From: Bin34 sp965219935
GTDB taxonomy: Bacteria > Chloroflexota > Anaerolineae > Caldilineales > Caldilineaceae
Assembly (NCBI GenBank): GCA_965219935.1
Contig: CBDCOU010000003.1
Location: 248,001 to 312,000, forward strand
Direction: 5' to 3'
DNA length: 64,000 nt
Of the stretch, positions 9,337-18,298 are shown piece after piece. The position numbers were made by a program, and so were the translations under genes. The notes beneath the pieces were generated by a model. It was not told the DNA's origin. It did no database searches and saw only the letters and a list, made by a program, of their open reading frames with translations. The first letter of the stretch is position 1, and each line of letters opens with the position of its first letter.

Positions 9337-11895
9337 TCAATTCCTGCGGTTGGGCAGGCCGCCAACCAGTTTGCCATCCGGATCCAACACGGAGCGGATA
9401 CGGCTCAGGAGACGGGGTTCCCGCCAGGAACCAACCAGGCGGGGGGCACGCGGTCCGCGCAGCACGACACCCGTCAGCCCAAACTGTGCCAGCAGCGGCT
9501 CGATGCGGTCCTGCCAGGCGCCGGACAGCCACAGCAGATGGCCGCCACTGCCCCAGCGCATCCCCATGTCCAGGGGTGTCAGCCCCTGGGTCAGCTCCTG
9601 GATGCGGGAAGGACAAACCGGTACCCGAATCACGGTCTCGGACCTGCCCCGGGACCATTCCGACATGTCGGACCACAGGGTCTGGTCTTCCATCAGGAGG
9701 GTGCCCGCTCCGCCCAGGGTGTGTTGGAGATCCTCCAGGCGCGCCGGCAACTGGTCGGCGCGACCGGTTTGTCGGATGTGCAGAACCGGTTCGGTGACGG
9801 CTGTCTCCAAGACCAAACTGGCGATTTCGTGGCGGCCGCACGACAGCGCGGCCAGCGTGTCCAGCAGGTCGGACAACGGGCCTGACACCGAGACGGTGCC
9901 GGAAGCCTCCGGACAGGGAAAGACCTTGAACGTCGCTTCCACCATCAAGGCCAGGGAGCCCAAACTGCCGGCCATTAGTTTTGGCAGATCGAATCCGGCC
10001 GCGTTCTTGACCACCCGGCTGCCGGAGTACAGCAGTTCCCCCCTTCCATCCAGGAAACGCAGGCCGAGAATGAAATCCCGCACTCCTCCGAAGCGCCAGC
10101 GGCCCTCTCCGCCCAAGCCGCAGGCAATGGTGCCGCCCAGCGTGGCGTTGTCCTCTTGGGGCGGGTCGAAGGGCAGGTATTGGCCTTCCGCGGCCAACAG
10201 GTCCTGAATGTCCGCGACCCTTGAGCCGGCGAAGGCCGTAATCGTGAACTCCGCCGGGTTGTACTCGAGGACTCCGGTCAGCGAACCGGCATCCAGAATT
10301 TCGGCGTGGTCGTCCGATGCATGGACGGCCTTGCTGCCGGCCCCGCGTATTGTCACGCGGTCGCGGCTGCGGATTCTCTCCTGAAGTGCATGCACCTTGG
10401 CTCGGATGTCGTCGGGCCACTGTTCAGGCAGTGCAACTGCATCGGGGGCGCCGGCTCCCGCAGGCAGGTCGTCGGTCAGCATCTTGCCCCGGTTGGCCAG
10501 GATGCCCGGATCCACGGCCTTGCGCAGATCGTGAAGCAGGGCCAGATCGGCACCTGTGTACATGTGCGGCAGATAGGCCAGTTTCTCGCGGCCGACACCG
10601 TGTTCGCCGGTGATGGATCCGCCCATGTCGATGCACATGGTCAGGATTTCCCCCGCCAGTTCCTCGGCGCGGTGCAGGGCGCCCGGCTCGCGGCCATCGT
10701 ACAGAATCAACGGGTGCAGGTTGCCGTCGCCGGCATGGAACACATTGGCCACCCGGATCCCGTACCGTGTGCTCAGGCGGTCGATGAACTCAAGGGCTTC
10801 GCCCAACCGCGTGCGGGGAACGACACCGTCCTGCACGATGAAGTCGGGGCTGAGCCGGCCCACGGCCGAAAAGGCGCTCTTGCGTCCCTTCCAAATCAGC
10901 TGTCGCTCGGCTTCCGTGCGCGCCGGCCTGATTTCATGGGAACCCGACTCCCGGAGTATGGCCTCCAGCTGCACCATCTCCGCTTCGACCTGGACGGGTT
11001 CGCCCTCCAACTCGACAATCAGGATGGCGGCGGCCCTAGGGTAGCCCGGCTGTACGCTGACTTCGGCGGCCTCGATGGACAAGCTGTCCATGATTTCGAT
11101 GGCACCGGGCAGCAGGCCGCTGGCGACGATGGCAGCGACCGCCTCGCCGGCTGCACCCAGCGAATGATAGGCCGCCAGCACCGTGCGGTAGGAGGGAACC
11201 AGCGGCAACAGGCGCAGGGTGACCTCAAGCGCGATGCCGAACCGGCCTTCGGAACCCACGAACAGGCCCGGCAGATCCGGTCCGACGCCTTCGAGGCTGT
11301 CCCGGCCCAACTCCTCCACGGTGCCGTCCGGCAACACAACCTTCATGCCCAGGACATGGTTGCTCGTCATGCCGTACTTGAGGCAGTGCGCGCCGCCGGA
11401 GTTGAAGGCCACGTTGCCCCCGATGGTGCAGATCGGCTGGCTGGACGGATCCGGCGCGTAATAGAGGCCATGGGCCGCCACGGCCTTGGAAACATCGAGG
11501 TTGATGACGCCTGGCTCCACGCGGCAAATGCGGTCGGCCGGTCGAATGTCCAGGATGCGGTTCAACCTGTTCAGTGCGAGTACAACGCCGCCGGGGATGG
11601 GTACTGCTCCGCCGGACAGGCTGGTACCCGAACCGCGGGCCATGCACGGCGTGCCGGTCTCGTGGCACCAGCGCACGGCCGCCACCACCTCGTTCGTGGA
11701 ATCAACCAGCACCACGGCTCCCGGACGCTCCCGGAATGCGGTCAGACCGTCGGATTCGAACGGTGTGCGCTGGGCCGCCGTGTGCAGGACGCGCTCCGGG
11801 GACACGATGGCCTGGAGGCCCGCGACCATCTGTGCCTGGGACAGGGTCGTGGCCCGTCCCTCCCAGACTTCGGCGGCCGCATGCGGCGGGTTCAT
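9337..11895 (-). CDS. glcD: Fused glycolate oxidase flavoprotein GlcD-GlcE
   Basis: This 852-residue protein joins two FAD-binding subunits normally encoded separately. Residues about 1-480 match GlcD: the FAD-binding segment RGSGTSLSGGAVP, IGGNVAFNSGG, and a C-terminal cap with VFHAGDGNLHPLI and SITGEHGVGREK. Residues about 510-852 match GlcE: a second FAD-binding domain (VTIRGAGSKAV, ATLGGTIACGLGG, SRVVKNAAGFDLPKL). The length equals the sum of E. coli GlcD and GlcE. With GlcF downstream it should oxidise glycolate, and possibly D-lactate, to the keto acid at the membrane. The start codon overlaps the preceding gene's stop (ATGA, 11892-11895), showing tight coupling. Confidence 0.9.
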   Translation of the reverse strand: MNPPHAAAEVWEGRATTLSQAQMVAGLQAIVSPERVLHTAAQRTPFESDGLTAFRERPGAVVLVDSTNEVVAAVRWCHETGTPCMARGSGTSLSGGAVPIPGGVVLALNRLNRILDIRPADRICRVEPGVINLDVSKAVAAHGLYYAPDPSSQPICTIGGNVAFNSGGAHCLKYGMTSNHVLGMKVVLPDGTVEELGRDSLEGVGPDLPGLFVGSEGRFGIALEVTLRLLPLVPSYRTVLAAYHSLGAAGEAVAAIVASGLLPGAIEIMDSLSIEAAEVSVQPGYPRAAAILIVELEGEPVQVEAEMVQLEAILRESGSHEIRPARTEAERQLIWKGRKSAFSAVGRLSPDFIVQDGVVPRTRLGEALEFIDRLSTRYGIRVANVFHAGDGNLHPLILYDGREPGALHRAEELAGEILTMCIDMGGSITGEHGVGREKLAYLPHMYTGADLALLHDLRKAVDPGILANRGKMLTDDLPAGAGAPDAVALPEQWPDDIRAKVHALQERIRSRDRVTIRGAGSKAVHASDDHAEILDAGSLTGVLEYNPAEFTITAFAGSRVADIQDLLAAEGQYLPFDPPQEDNATLGGTIACGLGGEGRWRFGGVRDFILGLRFLDGRGELLYSGSRVVKNAAGFDLPKLMAGSLGSLALMVEATFKVFPCPEASGTVSVSGPLSDLLDTLAALSCGRHEIASLVLETAVTEPVLHIRQTGRADQLPARLEDLQHTLGGAGTLLMEDQTLWSDMSEWSRGRSETVIRVPVCPSRIQELTQGLTPLDMGMRWGSGGHLLWLSGAWQDRIEPLLAQFGLTGVVLRGPRAPRLVGSWREPRLLSRIRSVLDPDGKLVGGLPNRRN

Positions 11896-13799
11896 GCTGC
11901 TTCCCTCGCCGGGGTGCGTTCGAGTACGTCCAGGACGCGACAGGCCGTTTCGTAGCGTCCGAAACTCGGCATCAGGTACACCCCTTGGACATGGGGCGCG
12001 TCGATCAGGTTCAACAACAGATCCTGGGCCATGGCCACGCCGGCTTGGCGGCCCTGCTTGCCGGCTTCCTTCATGGTGTTCAGTGCGGTCGGAGTCAAGG
12101 TGATGCCCGGCACTTCATGATGCAGGAAACTGGCATGACGAAAGCTTTGCAGAGGCAGGATGCCGATCAGCACCGGGGCCGGAATGGGCCCGTACCGGGC
12201 GGCGTACAGGTCCGCGAAGCGAATCCAGACCATGGGATCATAGATGGGCTGGGTCATGATGAAGTCGGCGCCGTGCTGGAGTTTGCGGGTCAGTCGTTCC
12301 GTCTCCAGTTCCAGGTCGGGCCGGGTCGGGTCGCAGGCCACGGCGATGGCAAAACTGCTGTGCTGGCCCATCTCCTTGCCCTGGAGATCCTGGCCCCTGT
12401 TGAACTGCTGCAGGATCTGCACCAGGCCCACGCTGTCCGTATCGTAGACCGGGGAACTGTTCTGGCTCTCCCCCAGACTGGGGGGATCGCCGGTCAGGGC
12501 GAGAATGTTGCGCAGGCCCAGCGCGTGGGCGCCCAGCAGGTCGGCCTGCAGGCCCATCAGCGACCGGTCCCGGGTCGTGAAGTGCAGGATGGTCTCAATT
12601 CCAACGCGATTTTCAATGAGCGTTGAAAGGGCCAGGGCTCCCATGCGTACCCGGGCCATGGGACTGTCTGCCACATTGATGGCGTCGGCCCCCCGTTCCT
12701 TGGCCAGCCGGGCACCGGCCAACTGGCGTTCCGGGTTCATGCCTCGCGGTGGATCCACTTCCACGCTGACCACAAACTCCCCGGCCCGAATCTTGGCCAG
12801 CAGTCCGGATCGCGAAACCGGGTCCGCTGCGTTGGGTCCGCTGGTTTCGGATACCCGGACCCCCCACTCGACGGACGGCTCCGCCTCGAGATGCTCCGAA
12901 TCTTCTTCGTGGTCGGAGTTGATACTGTCCAACGCTTGCCGCATGGCCCTGATGTGCGCGGGCGTGGTTCCGCAGCAACCGCCCACAATCCTGGCACCGC
13001 GGGCGAGAAACTCCGGCACCATGGCGGCGAAGTATTCCGGGCCCGCCTCGTACTGGAAGCGTCCGTCCACGCGCGTGGGCAGGCCGGCGTTGGGCATCGC
13101 GGACAGCCAAATGTCCGGCCGGGCGGCCCGCAGGGCCGCCAGGACATCGAGCAGGGCGGTCGGTCCCACGGCACAGTTCGCGCCCAGCACGTCAATCGGC
13201 AGGTCGGCCAGCGCCTCGGCGGCGGCGGCCGCGTCAAGGCCCGAGAGCGTCTCGCCGTCCGCACTGAACGTCAGGCTGGCCAGCACGGGCAGATCCGACA
13301 GTTCCCGAATGGCCAGGACGGCCTGTCGCAGTTCCGCCACATCAATCATGGTCTCGATGCAGAAGAGGTCGACGCCGCCCTCCAGGAGCGCTGCCGCCTG
13401 TTCGCGGAATGCGGCCCGGGCCTGCTCTGCCGAAATGGGCCCGCGGGGTGCCAGCAAGCTGCCCAGAGGGCCGATGTCGCCGGCGATGAAGATGTCCCGG
13501 CCGCTGCTTTCGCGCACGTCGCGCGCGATGCGGGCCGCAGCCCGGTTGATGGCAACCACCTGGCCGCCCAGCCCGTGTTCCGCCAGCCGCAGCGACTGCG
13601 CACCGAAGGTATGGGTCAACAGGATGTCGGCGCCGGCCCGGGCGTACGCCAGTTGGAGTTCCCGGACGCGATCCGGCTCGGTAAGACAAAGTTCTTCCAG
13701 GTTTTGGTCCACGCGCGCCCCATCGGCCAGCAACAGCGTGCCCATGCCGCCGTCGGCCAGCATGGGGCCGGCCTGCAGGGCTTCCAGAAACGGGACCAT
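11892..13799 (-). CDS. Homocysteine S-methyltransferase fused to methylenetetrahydrofolate reductase
   Basis: The 635-residue protein has two parts. Residues 1 to about 290 form a homocysteine methyltransferase barrel with zinc ligands in GANCAVG (Cys 209) and GGCCGTT (Cys 275, 276). Residues from about 340 to the end form a MetF barrel (VSVEVDPPRGMNPERQLAGA, ILALTGDPPS, FIMTQPIYD). It resembles the YitJ-type fusion of Gram-positive bacteria and probably makes 5-methyl-THF and passes the methyl group on to homocysteine for methionine. ATG 13799 is chosen because an earlier start would overlap the HMG-CoA synthase gene ending at 13828. Confidence 0.9.
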   Translation of the reverse strand: MVPFLEALQAGPMLADGGMGTLLLADGARVDQNLEELCLTEPDRVRELQLAYARAGADILLTHTFGAQSLRLAEHGLGGQVVAINRAAARIARDVRESSGRDIFIAGDIGPLGSLLAPRGPISAEQARAAFREQAAALLEGGVDLFCIETMIDVAELRQAVLAIRELSDLPVLASLTFSADGETLSGLDAAAAAEALADLPIDVLGANCAVGPTALLDVLAALRAARPDIWLSAMPNAGLPTRVDGRFQYEAGPEYFAAMVPEFLARGARIVGGCCGTTPAHIRAMRQALDSINSDHEEDSEHLEAEPSVEWGVRVSETSGPNAADPVSRSGLLAKIRAGEFVVSVEVDPPRGMNPERQLAGARLAKERGADAINVADSPMARVRMGALALSTLIENRVGIETILHFTTRDRSLMGLQADLLGAHALGLRNILALTGDPPSLGESQNSSPVYDTDSVGLVQILQQFNRGQDLQGKEMGQHSSFAIAVACDPTRPDLELETERLTRKLQHGADFIMTQPIYDPMVWIRFADLYAARYGPIPAPVLIGILPLQSFRHASFLHHEVPGITLTPTALNTMKEAGKQGRQAGVAMAQDLLLNLIDAPHVQGVYLMPSFGRYETACRVLDVLERTPAREAA

Positions 13800-13827
13800 G
13801 GGATGGGGTGCGGAACGATCTGCGCCG

Positions 13828-14910
13828 TCAGGTCTGGATCTTGTCGCGCATGCGGGCATACGTGGCGTAGTCGATCACCACCCTGCGCGCGAGGTAGTCC
13901 GCCGTCTCCGGGGCCCGGCTGCGCCAGGGAGCCGGATCGCGGGTGACGGTCATGTCGATGGCGTCGGATCCGCCGCCGCTTCCGTAGCTCACGGCCAGGA
14001 TGCGGTCGCCCGCCTGGGCGTGGTCCAGGATGGCACTGAGACCGAGCAGGGTGGAACCGGCGTAGGTGTTGCCGATTTTGCCCACGAGCAGGCCCCGTCG
14101 CCACTGGTCGGGCCGGAAGCCCATGTCGGTCAGGACCCGCGTCGCAAACTTCAGGTTGGGCTGGTGAACCACCACGTGGTGGTAGTCGGAGGGCTGGGAA
14201 CCCGCATCCTCCATGAGTTTGCGGCCGGCGGCCAGGACATGCTGGAAATAGCCCGGTTCGCCGGTGAACCGGCCGGCATGCATGGGGTAGGGCTGGCTCG
14301 GGCGGCGCCAGAAATCCGGGGTGTCGGTGACCCAGGACAGCGCGTGATTGATGGTGACCGGTGCCTCCGCTGCCGGGCCCAGGATGAGGACCGCGCCACC
14401 GGCGGCGGCGGTGTACTCAAGGGCGTCGCCAGGGCGGCTCTGGGCCGTGTCCATGCCCGCCACCAACGCATACGTGCCGCGTCCGCTGCCGACAAATCCC
14501 ATACCCGCCTGCAAGGCTTCGGTGCCGGCCTTGCAGGCGAATTCCAGGTCGGCCGCCAGCGTCAAGGGCGTGGCGCCAATGGCTTCGGCCACGATGGTTC
14601 CCGTGGGCTTGACGGCATACGGGTGACTCTCGCTGCCGATCCACACGGCCTCGATCGCAGAGGGCGGCACGCCGGCCCTGCTCAGGGCATTGGCGGAGGC
14701 TTCCATGCACATGGTGGCGGTGTCTTCGTCCTGCCCGGGCACCGACTTTTCCTGTCCAACCGGCACCGTGTCCGGATCGGACCAAACCCGGGCGATTTCG
14801 CGGGCGGGCAAACGATACCGCGGAATGTAGGCGCCGTGGCCCATGATGCCCACGGGACGCCCGATGGCATTCCGGTTCGTGTTGTGCTGTGGATGGGGAG
14901 GAACATCCAT
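13828..14910 (-). CDS. Hydroxymethylglutaryl-CoA synthase, archaeal type
   Basis: The 360-residue thiolase-fold protein contains GIMGHGAYIPRYRL near its start, the conserved opening of archaeal-type HMG-CoA synthases. The acyl-accepting cysteine lies in FACKAGTEA (Cys 126). It condenses acetyl-CoA with acetoacetyl-CoA in the mevalonate pathway. The preceding gene encodes HMG-CoA reductase, 12 bases upstream, so the two committed steps to mevalonate are paired. The start is uncertain: ATG 14910 adds about 20 residues before the conserved core, and a GTG or ATG near residues 20-23 is also possible. Confidence 0.88.
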   Translation of the reverse strand: MDVPPHPQHNTNRNAIGRPVGIMGHGAYIPRYRLPAREIARVWSDPDTVPVGQEKSVPGQDEDTATMCMEASANALSRAGVPPSAIEAVWIGSESHPYAVKPTGTIVAEAIGATPLTLAADLEFACKAGTEALQAGMGFVGSGRGTYALVAGMDTAQSRPGDALEYTAAAGGAVLILGPAAEAPVTINHALSWVTDTPDFWRRPSQPYPMHAGRFTGEPGYFQHVLAAGRKLMEDAGSQPSDYHHVVVHQPNLKFATRVLTDMGFRPDQWRRGLLVGKIGNTYAGSTLLGLSAILDHAQAGDRILAVSYGSGGGSDAIDMTVTRDPAPWRSRAPETADYLARRVVIDYATYARMRDKIQT

Positions 14911-14922
14911 GATTTCACGGGA

Positions 14923-16263
14923 TCATGCCGCAAGCGAGGATTGATAGTTTAGTGCCGCTTCCGTGGATATCCGGCGCGATGCCACCATCTCGGCCGCAAC
15001 CCGAGCCACCTGCCCGGCCGGTACCCCGGCCGCCAACGCCACCTGCCGCGCGTGCAGTCGCATGTGCCCGGCCTGGATGCCGGTGCCGACCAGCGCCAGC
15101 AGGGCCGCCAGGTTCTGCGCCAGCCCGACCGCCGCGGCGATGCGGGCCAACCGGCGCGCATCGGGATTGCCCAACAGCTTCAGGGAAACGGGCACCAGGG
15201 GATGGGCCCGGGTGCTGTGGCCGGCCACGCCCAGGGCCAGGGGCAAAGTGAGGCGGCCGTGCAGCAGGGGACCTGCCGGATCCACACCCCGGGCGCGGAC
15301 GAGACTGTCTTGGGGCAGTGCGTTGGCACCCGGCACAACCGTCCAGCGGGTGAGGCCCCGATAGCGACCTTCGCCTGCGGCCCAGGCGTGGGCCGCCGCC
15401 GCCACCGCGCGGCAATCGTTGCCGGTCGCCATGGCCACCGCCTCCACACCGTTGAGGATGCCCTTGTTGTGGGTTGCGGCGCGGTGGGGGTCCGCCTGGG
15501 CCAGGGCATTCGCCTGCACAATGCGCCTCTGGAGGTGCCGACCCTCTGTCGGGCTGTCCGCCAGCGCATTCCAGGTGTACAGAACCTCGGCGGTTGCCAG
15601 GCGTTGAACACACAGGTTGCTCAGGATGCTCATGACGACTTCGCCGCCGGTGAGTTCCGCCACACGGGGAGCCAGTGCCTCCAGGGCCGTGTTGACGATG
15701 TTCGCGCCCATGGCGTCGGCCACGTCCATGGTCAGTTCCACCAACAGAATGGGACCTGTTTCCGAGTGCGGAATGTGGCGCGTGGTCAAACTCCGGGGGC
15801 CTCCGCCGCGCGCCAACAACGATCCGCGGGCCGGGATGTGCGCCAGGAGTTCGCGTTCCGCGCCTTCCAGGGACCGTTGTGCCTCGGCGATGTCCGGCAC
15901 GTCCACCAACTGAATGTGGCCGCTCATCAGGTTGGGCGTGGCTTCCGTGCGGAAGCCGCCGCCGGTGCGGGCCAGCTTGGCCGCCTTGCTGGCGGCCGCC
16001 ACCACGGACGGTTCTTCCACCGCCATCGGCACGGCCAGATCCTCGTCGTCGACCAGGAAGTTGGTGGCGATGCCATAGGGCAACGCGTAGCGGCCCACCA
16101 CGTTTTCCGACATGGCGTCGGCCTGGGGAAGCGACAGGCCGGTGACCAGGACGGCGCGATCCTGTTCGTCCAACAGGCGTTGTTGCTGGAGCAGGTCCAG
16201 TCGCGCGGCCGGTTCCAACCGGTGCAGACCGGCCAGGGGAGCCGGGGTTTCAGGGACGGTCAC
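14923..16263 (-). CDS. mvaA: Hydroxymethylglutaryl-CoA reductase, class II
   Basis: The 446-residue protein shows class II HMG-CoA reductase features: ENVVGRYALPYGIATNFLV (residues 53-71), the cofactor-site motif DAMGAN near residue 182, the lysine-containing ATHNKGILNG, and GHMRLHARQVAL with the late catalytic histidine. It has no membrane anchor and a normal class II length. It reduces HMG-CoA to mevalonate or runs in reverse. Pairing with HMG-CoA synthase favours the biosynthetic direction. Start is GTG at 16263. It follows the NuoN-like gene by 12 bases. Confidence 0.92.
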   Translation of the reverse strand: MTVPETPAPLAGLHRLEPAARLDLLQQQRLLDEQDRAVLVTGLSLPQADAMSENVVGRYALPYGIATNFLVDDEDLAVPMAVEEPSVVAAASKAAKLARTGGGFRTEATPNLMSGHIQLVDVPDIAEAQRSLEGAERELLAHIPARGSLLARGGGPRSLTTRHIPHSETGPILLVELTMDVADAMGANIVNTALEALAPRVAELTGGEVVMSILSNLCVQRLATAEVLYTWNALADSPTEGRHLQRRIVQANALAQADPHRAATHNKGILNGVEAVAMATGNDCRAVAAAAHAWAAGEGRYRGLTRWTVVPGANALPQDSLVRARGVDPAGPLLHGRLTLPLALGVAGHSTRAHPLVPVSLKLLGNPDARRLARIAAAVGLAQNLAALLALVGTGIQAGHMRLHARQVALAAGVPAGQVARVAAEMVASRRISTEAALNYQSSLAA

Positions 16264-16275
16264 GGCCGGGGATGC

Positions 16276-17691
16276 TCAGGGAAATTGTTGCTGCAGGGCC
16301 TGCACGAATGGATGCAGGGTCTGGGGCACAAACGAAATCCAAACCAACAGGCCCAGCATGCCGGCGGCGGGCAGGCGCAGCGCCATCGGTTCCTGGGCGT
16401 GGGTGGTTTCCGCCTCGGGACGCAGGAGGATGCGCAAAACCCGAATCAGGCCCACTGCGGCCAAGGCCGTGCCCAGTGCCAGCGCGAGTGCAACCCGCCA
16501 GTCGATGGTGGCGATGAACTGCCATGTGACCCAGAAGTGGCCGAAGCCACTGGTCAGGGGGAATCCGACCAGGCCCAGCGTGCCGAACAGATACAGGGCC
16601 ATGTTCCAAGGCAGGCTGTGGCCCAAACCGGTCCACCGGAAGTTTCCGCGGATGCGGCTGATGTCCAGTTGGGTCAGGCCTGCCAGGCAGCACATGGTGC
16701 AGACGATGCGGACAAGGAACAATCCCAGGATTGTGCCCCAGACGCGTCCCACGGGCAGCGTCACAACCAGCAGGATCATGCCCCAGTTCAACATTGAGGC
16801 GTAGAACCAAATGCGCCGAGGATCCTGCGTGCCCAAGGCGGACAGGCCGCCCCAGACCACAGTCAGGATGCCCGCCCAGCCCAGCCACGCGAATAGGGGT
16901 TCGTAACTCTGCAGGATGGGATGCCTGAGCAGCGTGCCGTGCAGCACGGTCAGGATGCAAAACTGCAACACCAGATCAACGGCCGCGCCCGGGATTGGGT
17001 TGGTGCCCTCGTTGGGATCGCGCAACAGCTGGTGCAGCGGAAAAGGCATGCACAGGACAAAAAGCCCCGCCGACAAAAGAGACTGGGCGCGTTGGACCAG
17101 GTCCGCGTTTTGGGGGTCAATGGGGATCAGCGCCACCAAGACCCAGTTGGCAAGGATGAAGCATATCAGCGCAATCATCGGGACCAGCGACAGACGGCGC
17201 AACCGAGGCCGGGTACTGGAAGACAACAACGGTGTCCAAGCCGCAATCGGCAGCAAAAGGACTGGGTGCAGCAACGGCATGGCCAAGGGCGTTGCCGAGG
17301 TTGTCAACACGAACGCGAACCCGGCGAACGCCAGAAACAGACCCGGGAGGGAGTCGGCCGCACTGCCGGTCAACAGCATCACCAGGCAGGCCCCGGCCAA
17401 TACCAGGATCGCCAGCTGCAGACCGGGCAGGGACGCATTGGAGAGGGACAATTCAACACCCAGGAGAGGAAAGTCCCAGACAGGTATCTGTCCCACCCCC
17501 AGATGGCTTCTGCGCTGTTGCAGTTCGGTCAGCAGCAACCCAATGATGCAGGCCAGGACAAGTCCGCTGGCCTGGGCGACAACCGCATTCCGGCGCAGCA
17601 CCCGACACAGGCCGCTGCCGGCCAGCAGTGCCAGCAACACAAAAAGGGGAGTCGGATCCTGTCCCTGCAGGAACTCGGGCGGACCGATCAT
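16276..17691 (-). CDS. NuoN/MrpD-like proton-channel membrane subunit
   Basis: The 471-residue protein is hydrophobic throughout, with about 12-14 membrane helices and a motif PLHQLLRDPNEGTNP that resembles the P-F/L-H-x-W-L-P-D-x-x-E block of complex I and Mrp antiporter subunits. The Trp-Leu-Pro core is altered, so coupling residues may differ. The start ATG 17691 overlaps the preceding stop (ATGA). An open extension to 18063 has low-complexity Arg/Pro content and overlaps the upstream gene, so I rejected it. No NuoA-K hydrophilic arm genes occur in the window, so the complex or partner is unknown. Confidence 0.7.
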   Translation of the reverse strand: MIGPPEFLQGQDPTPLFVLLALLAGSGLCRVLRRNAVVAQASGLVLACIIGLLLTELQQRRSHLGVGQIPVWDFPLLGVELSLSNASLPGLQLAILVLAGACLVMLLTGSAADSLPGLFLAFAGFAFVLTTSATPLAMPLLHPVLLLPIAAWTPLLSSSTRPRLRRLSLVPMIALICFILANWVLVALIPIDPQNADLVQRAQSLLSAGLFVLCMPFPLHQLLRDPNEGTNPIPGAAVDLVLQFCILTVLHGTLLRHPILQSYEPLFAWLGWAGILTVVWGGLSALGTQDPRRIWFYASMLNWGMILLVVTLPVGRVWGTILGLFLVRIVCTMCCLAGLTQLDISRIRGNFRWTGLGHSLPWNMALYLFGTLGLVGFPLTSGFGHFWVTWQFIATIDWRVALALALGTALAAVGLIRVLRILLRPEAETTHAQEPMALRLPAAGMLGLLVWISFVPQTLHPFVQALQQQFP

Positions 17692-18290
17692 GGAAGCGAT
17701 GCCGGAACGGGTGCGGGACGGGCGCGGGTGGCTTGGAGCGCAAACACAAGGACCGCCAGGAGTTCGGCTCCGTTGACGAGAAAAATCAATGGGACGGTTT
17801 GGCTGTAGGTTACATAAACCACCAGGTTCAAGGTCAGCAGGACAAGCACCCCTCCGAGGCCGAAGTCCGCTGGGCTGTCGGACAGACCCGTGAAGAGAAA
17901 CCCGCTCAGGGTGAGCATGATGGTCGACCGCAACAGCCAAGGTTGTTGCAGGGCCTGGGGCAGGAAGTCCGCGAAATCGTCGACAGGCACCCAGCGCGCG
18001 GCGAGAACCACCGTCATCGCACCCAGCAAGCGCATCAGAAGCGCAGGCCGTTCCCGGCTCCATCCGCCGGGCTGGCTGAGCAGACTGCCCAGGGTTACGG
18101 CAACCGCAGCCGTCAGGGGTACCAGGCCGATGGCAACAACCACTTCCATGGGATCCCCCCCGACCTGGAGCAGCATGCGCACGACCTGCAGGACGGCCAC
18201 GATCAACAGCGGACCCGTGGCGCGGAGATCCCAGCTGGCGAACAGCAGGAGCAGGGTTCCGGCCAGCAGTGTCCAGTCGAATTGGTTCAC
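17688..18290 (-). CDS. Small multi-spanning membrane subunit, possibly HyfE-like
   Basis: Starting at GTG 18290, eight bases after the previous stop, this 200-residue protein has about six to seven hydrophobic helices and no soluble domain. Its size, topology and position between two NuoL/M/N-like subunits resemble HyfE of hydrogenase-4 or Mrp small subunits. I see no diagnostic motif, so the homology is inference from context. The stop overlaps the start of the next gene, which indicates coupled translation of a membrane complex. Confidence 0.5.
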   Translation of the reverse strand: MNQFDWTLLAGTLLLLFASWDLRATGPLLIVAVLQVVRMLLQVGGDPMEVVVAIGLVPLTAAVAVTLGSLLSQPGGWSRERPALLMRLLGAMTVVLAARWVPVDDFADFLPQALQQPWLLRSTIMLTLSGFLFTGLSDSPADFGLGGVLVLLTLNLVVYVTYSQTVPLIFLVNGAELLAVLVFALQATRARPAPVPASLP

Positions 18291-18298
18291 GATGGCCT

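Noticed and set aside
10306..11955. A 549-codon plus-strand frame opposite glcD-glcE
   Set aside because: Antisense shadow of the fused flavoprotein; no recognisable domain.
17692..18063. N-terminal extension of the NuoN-like protein
   Set aside because: The extra residues are Arg/Pro-rich and overlap the coding region of the upstream membrane gene; ATG 17691 with ATGA overlap fits better.
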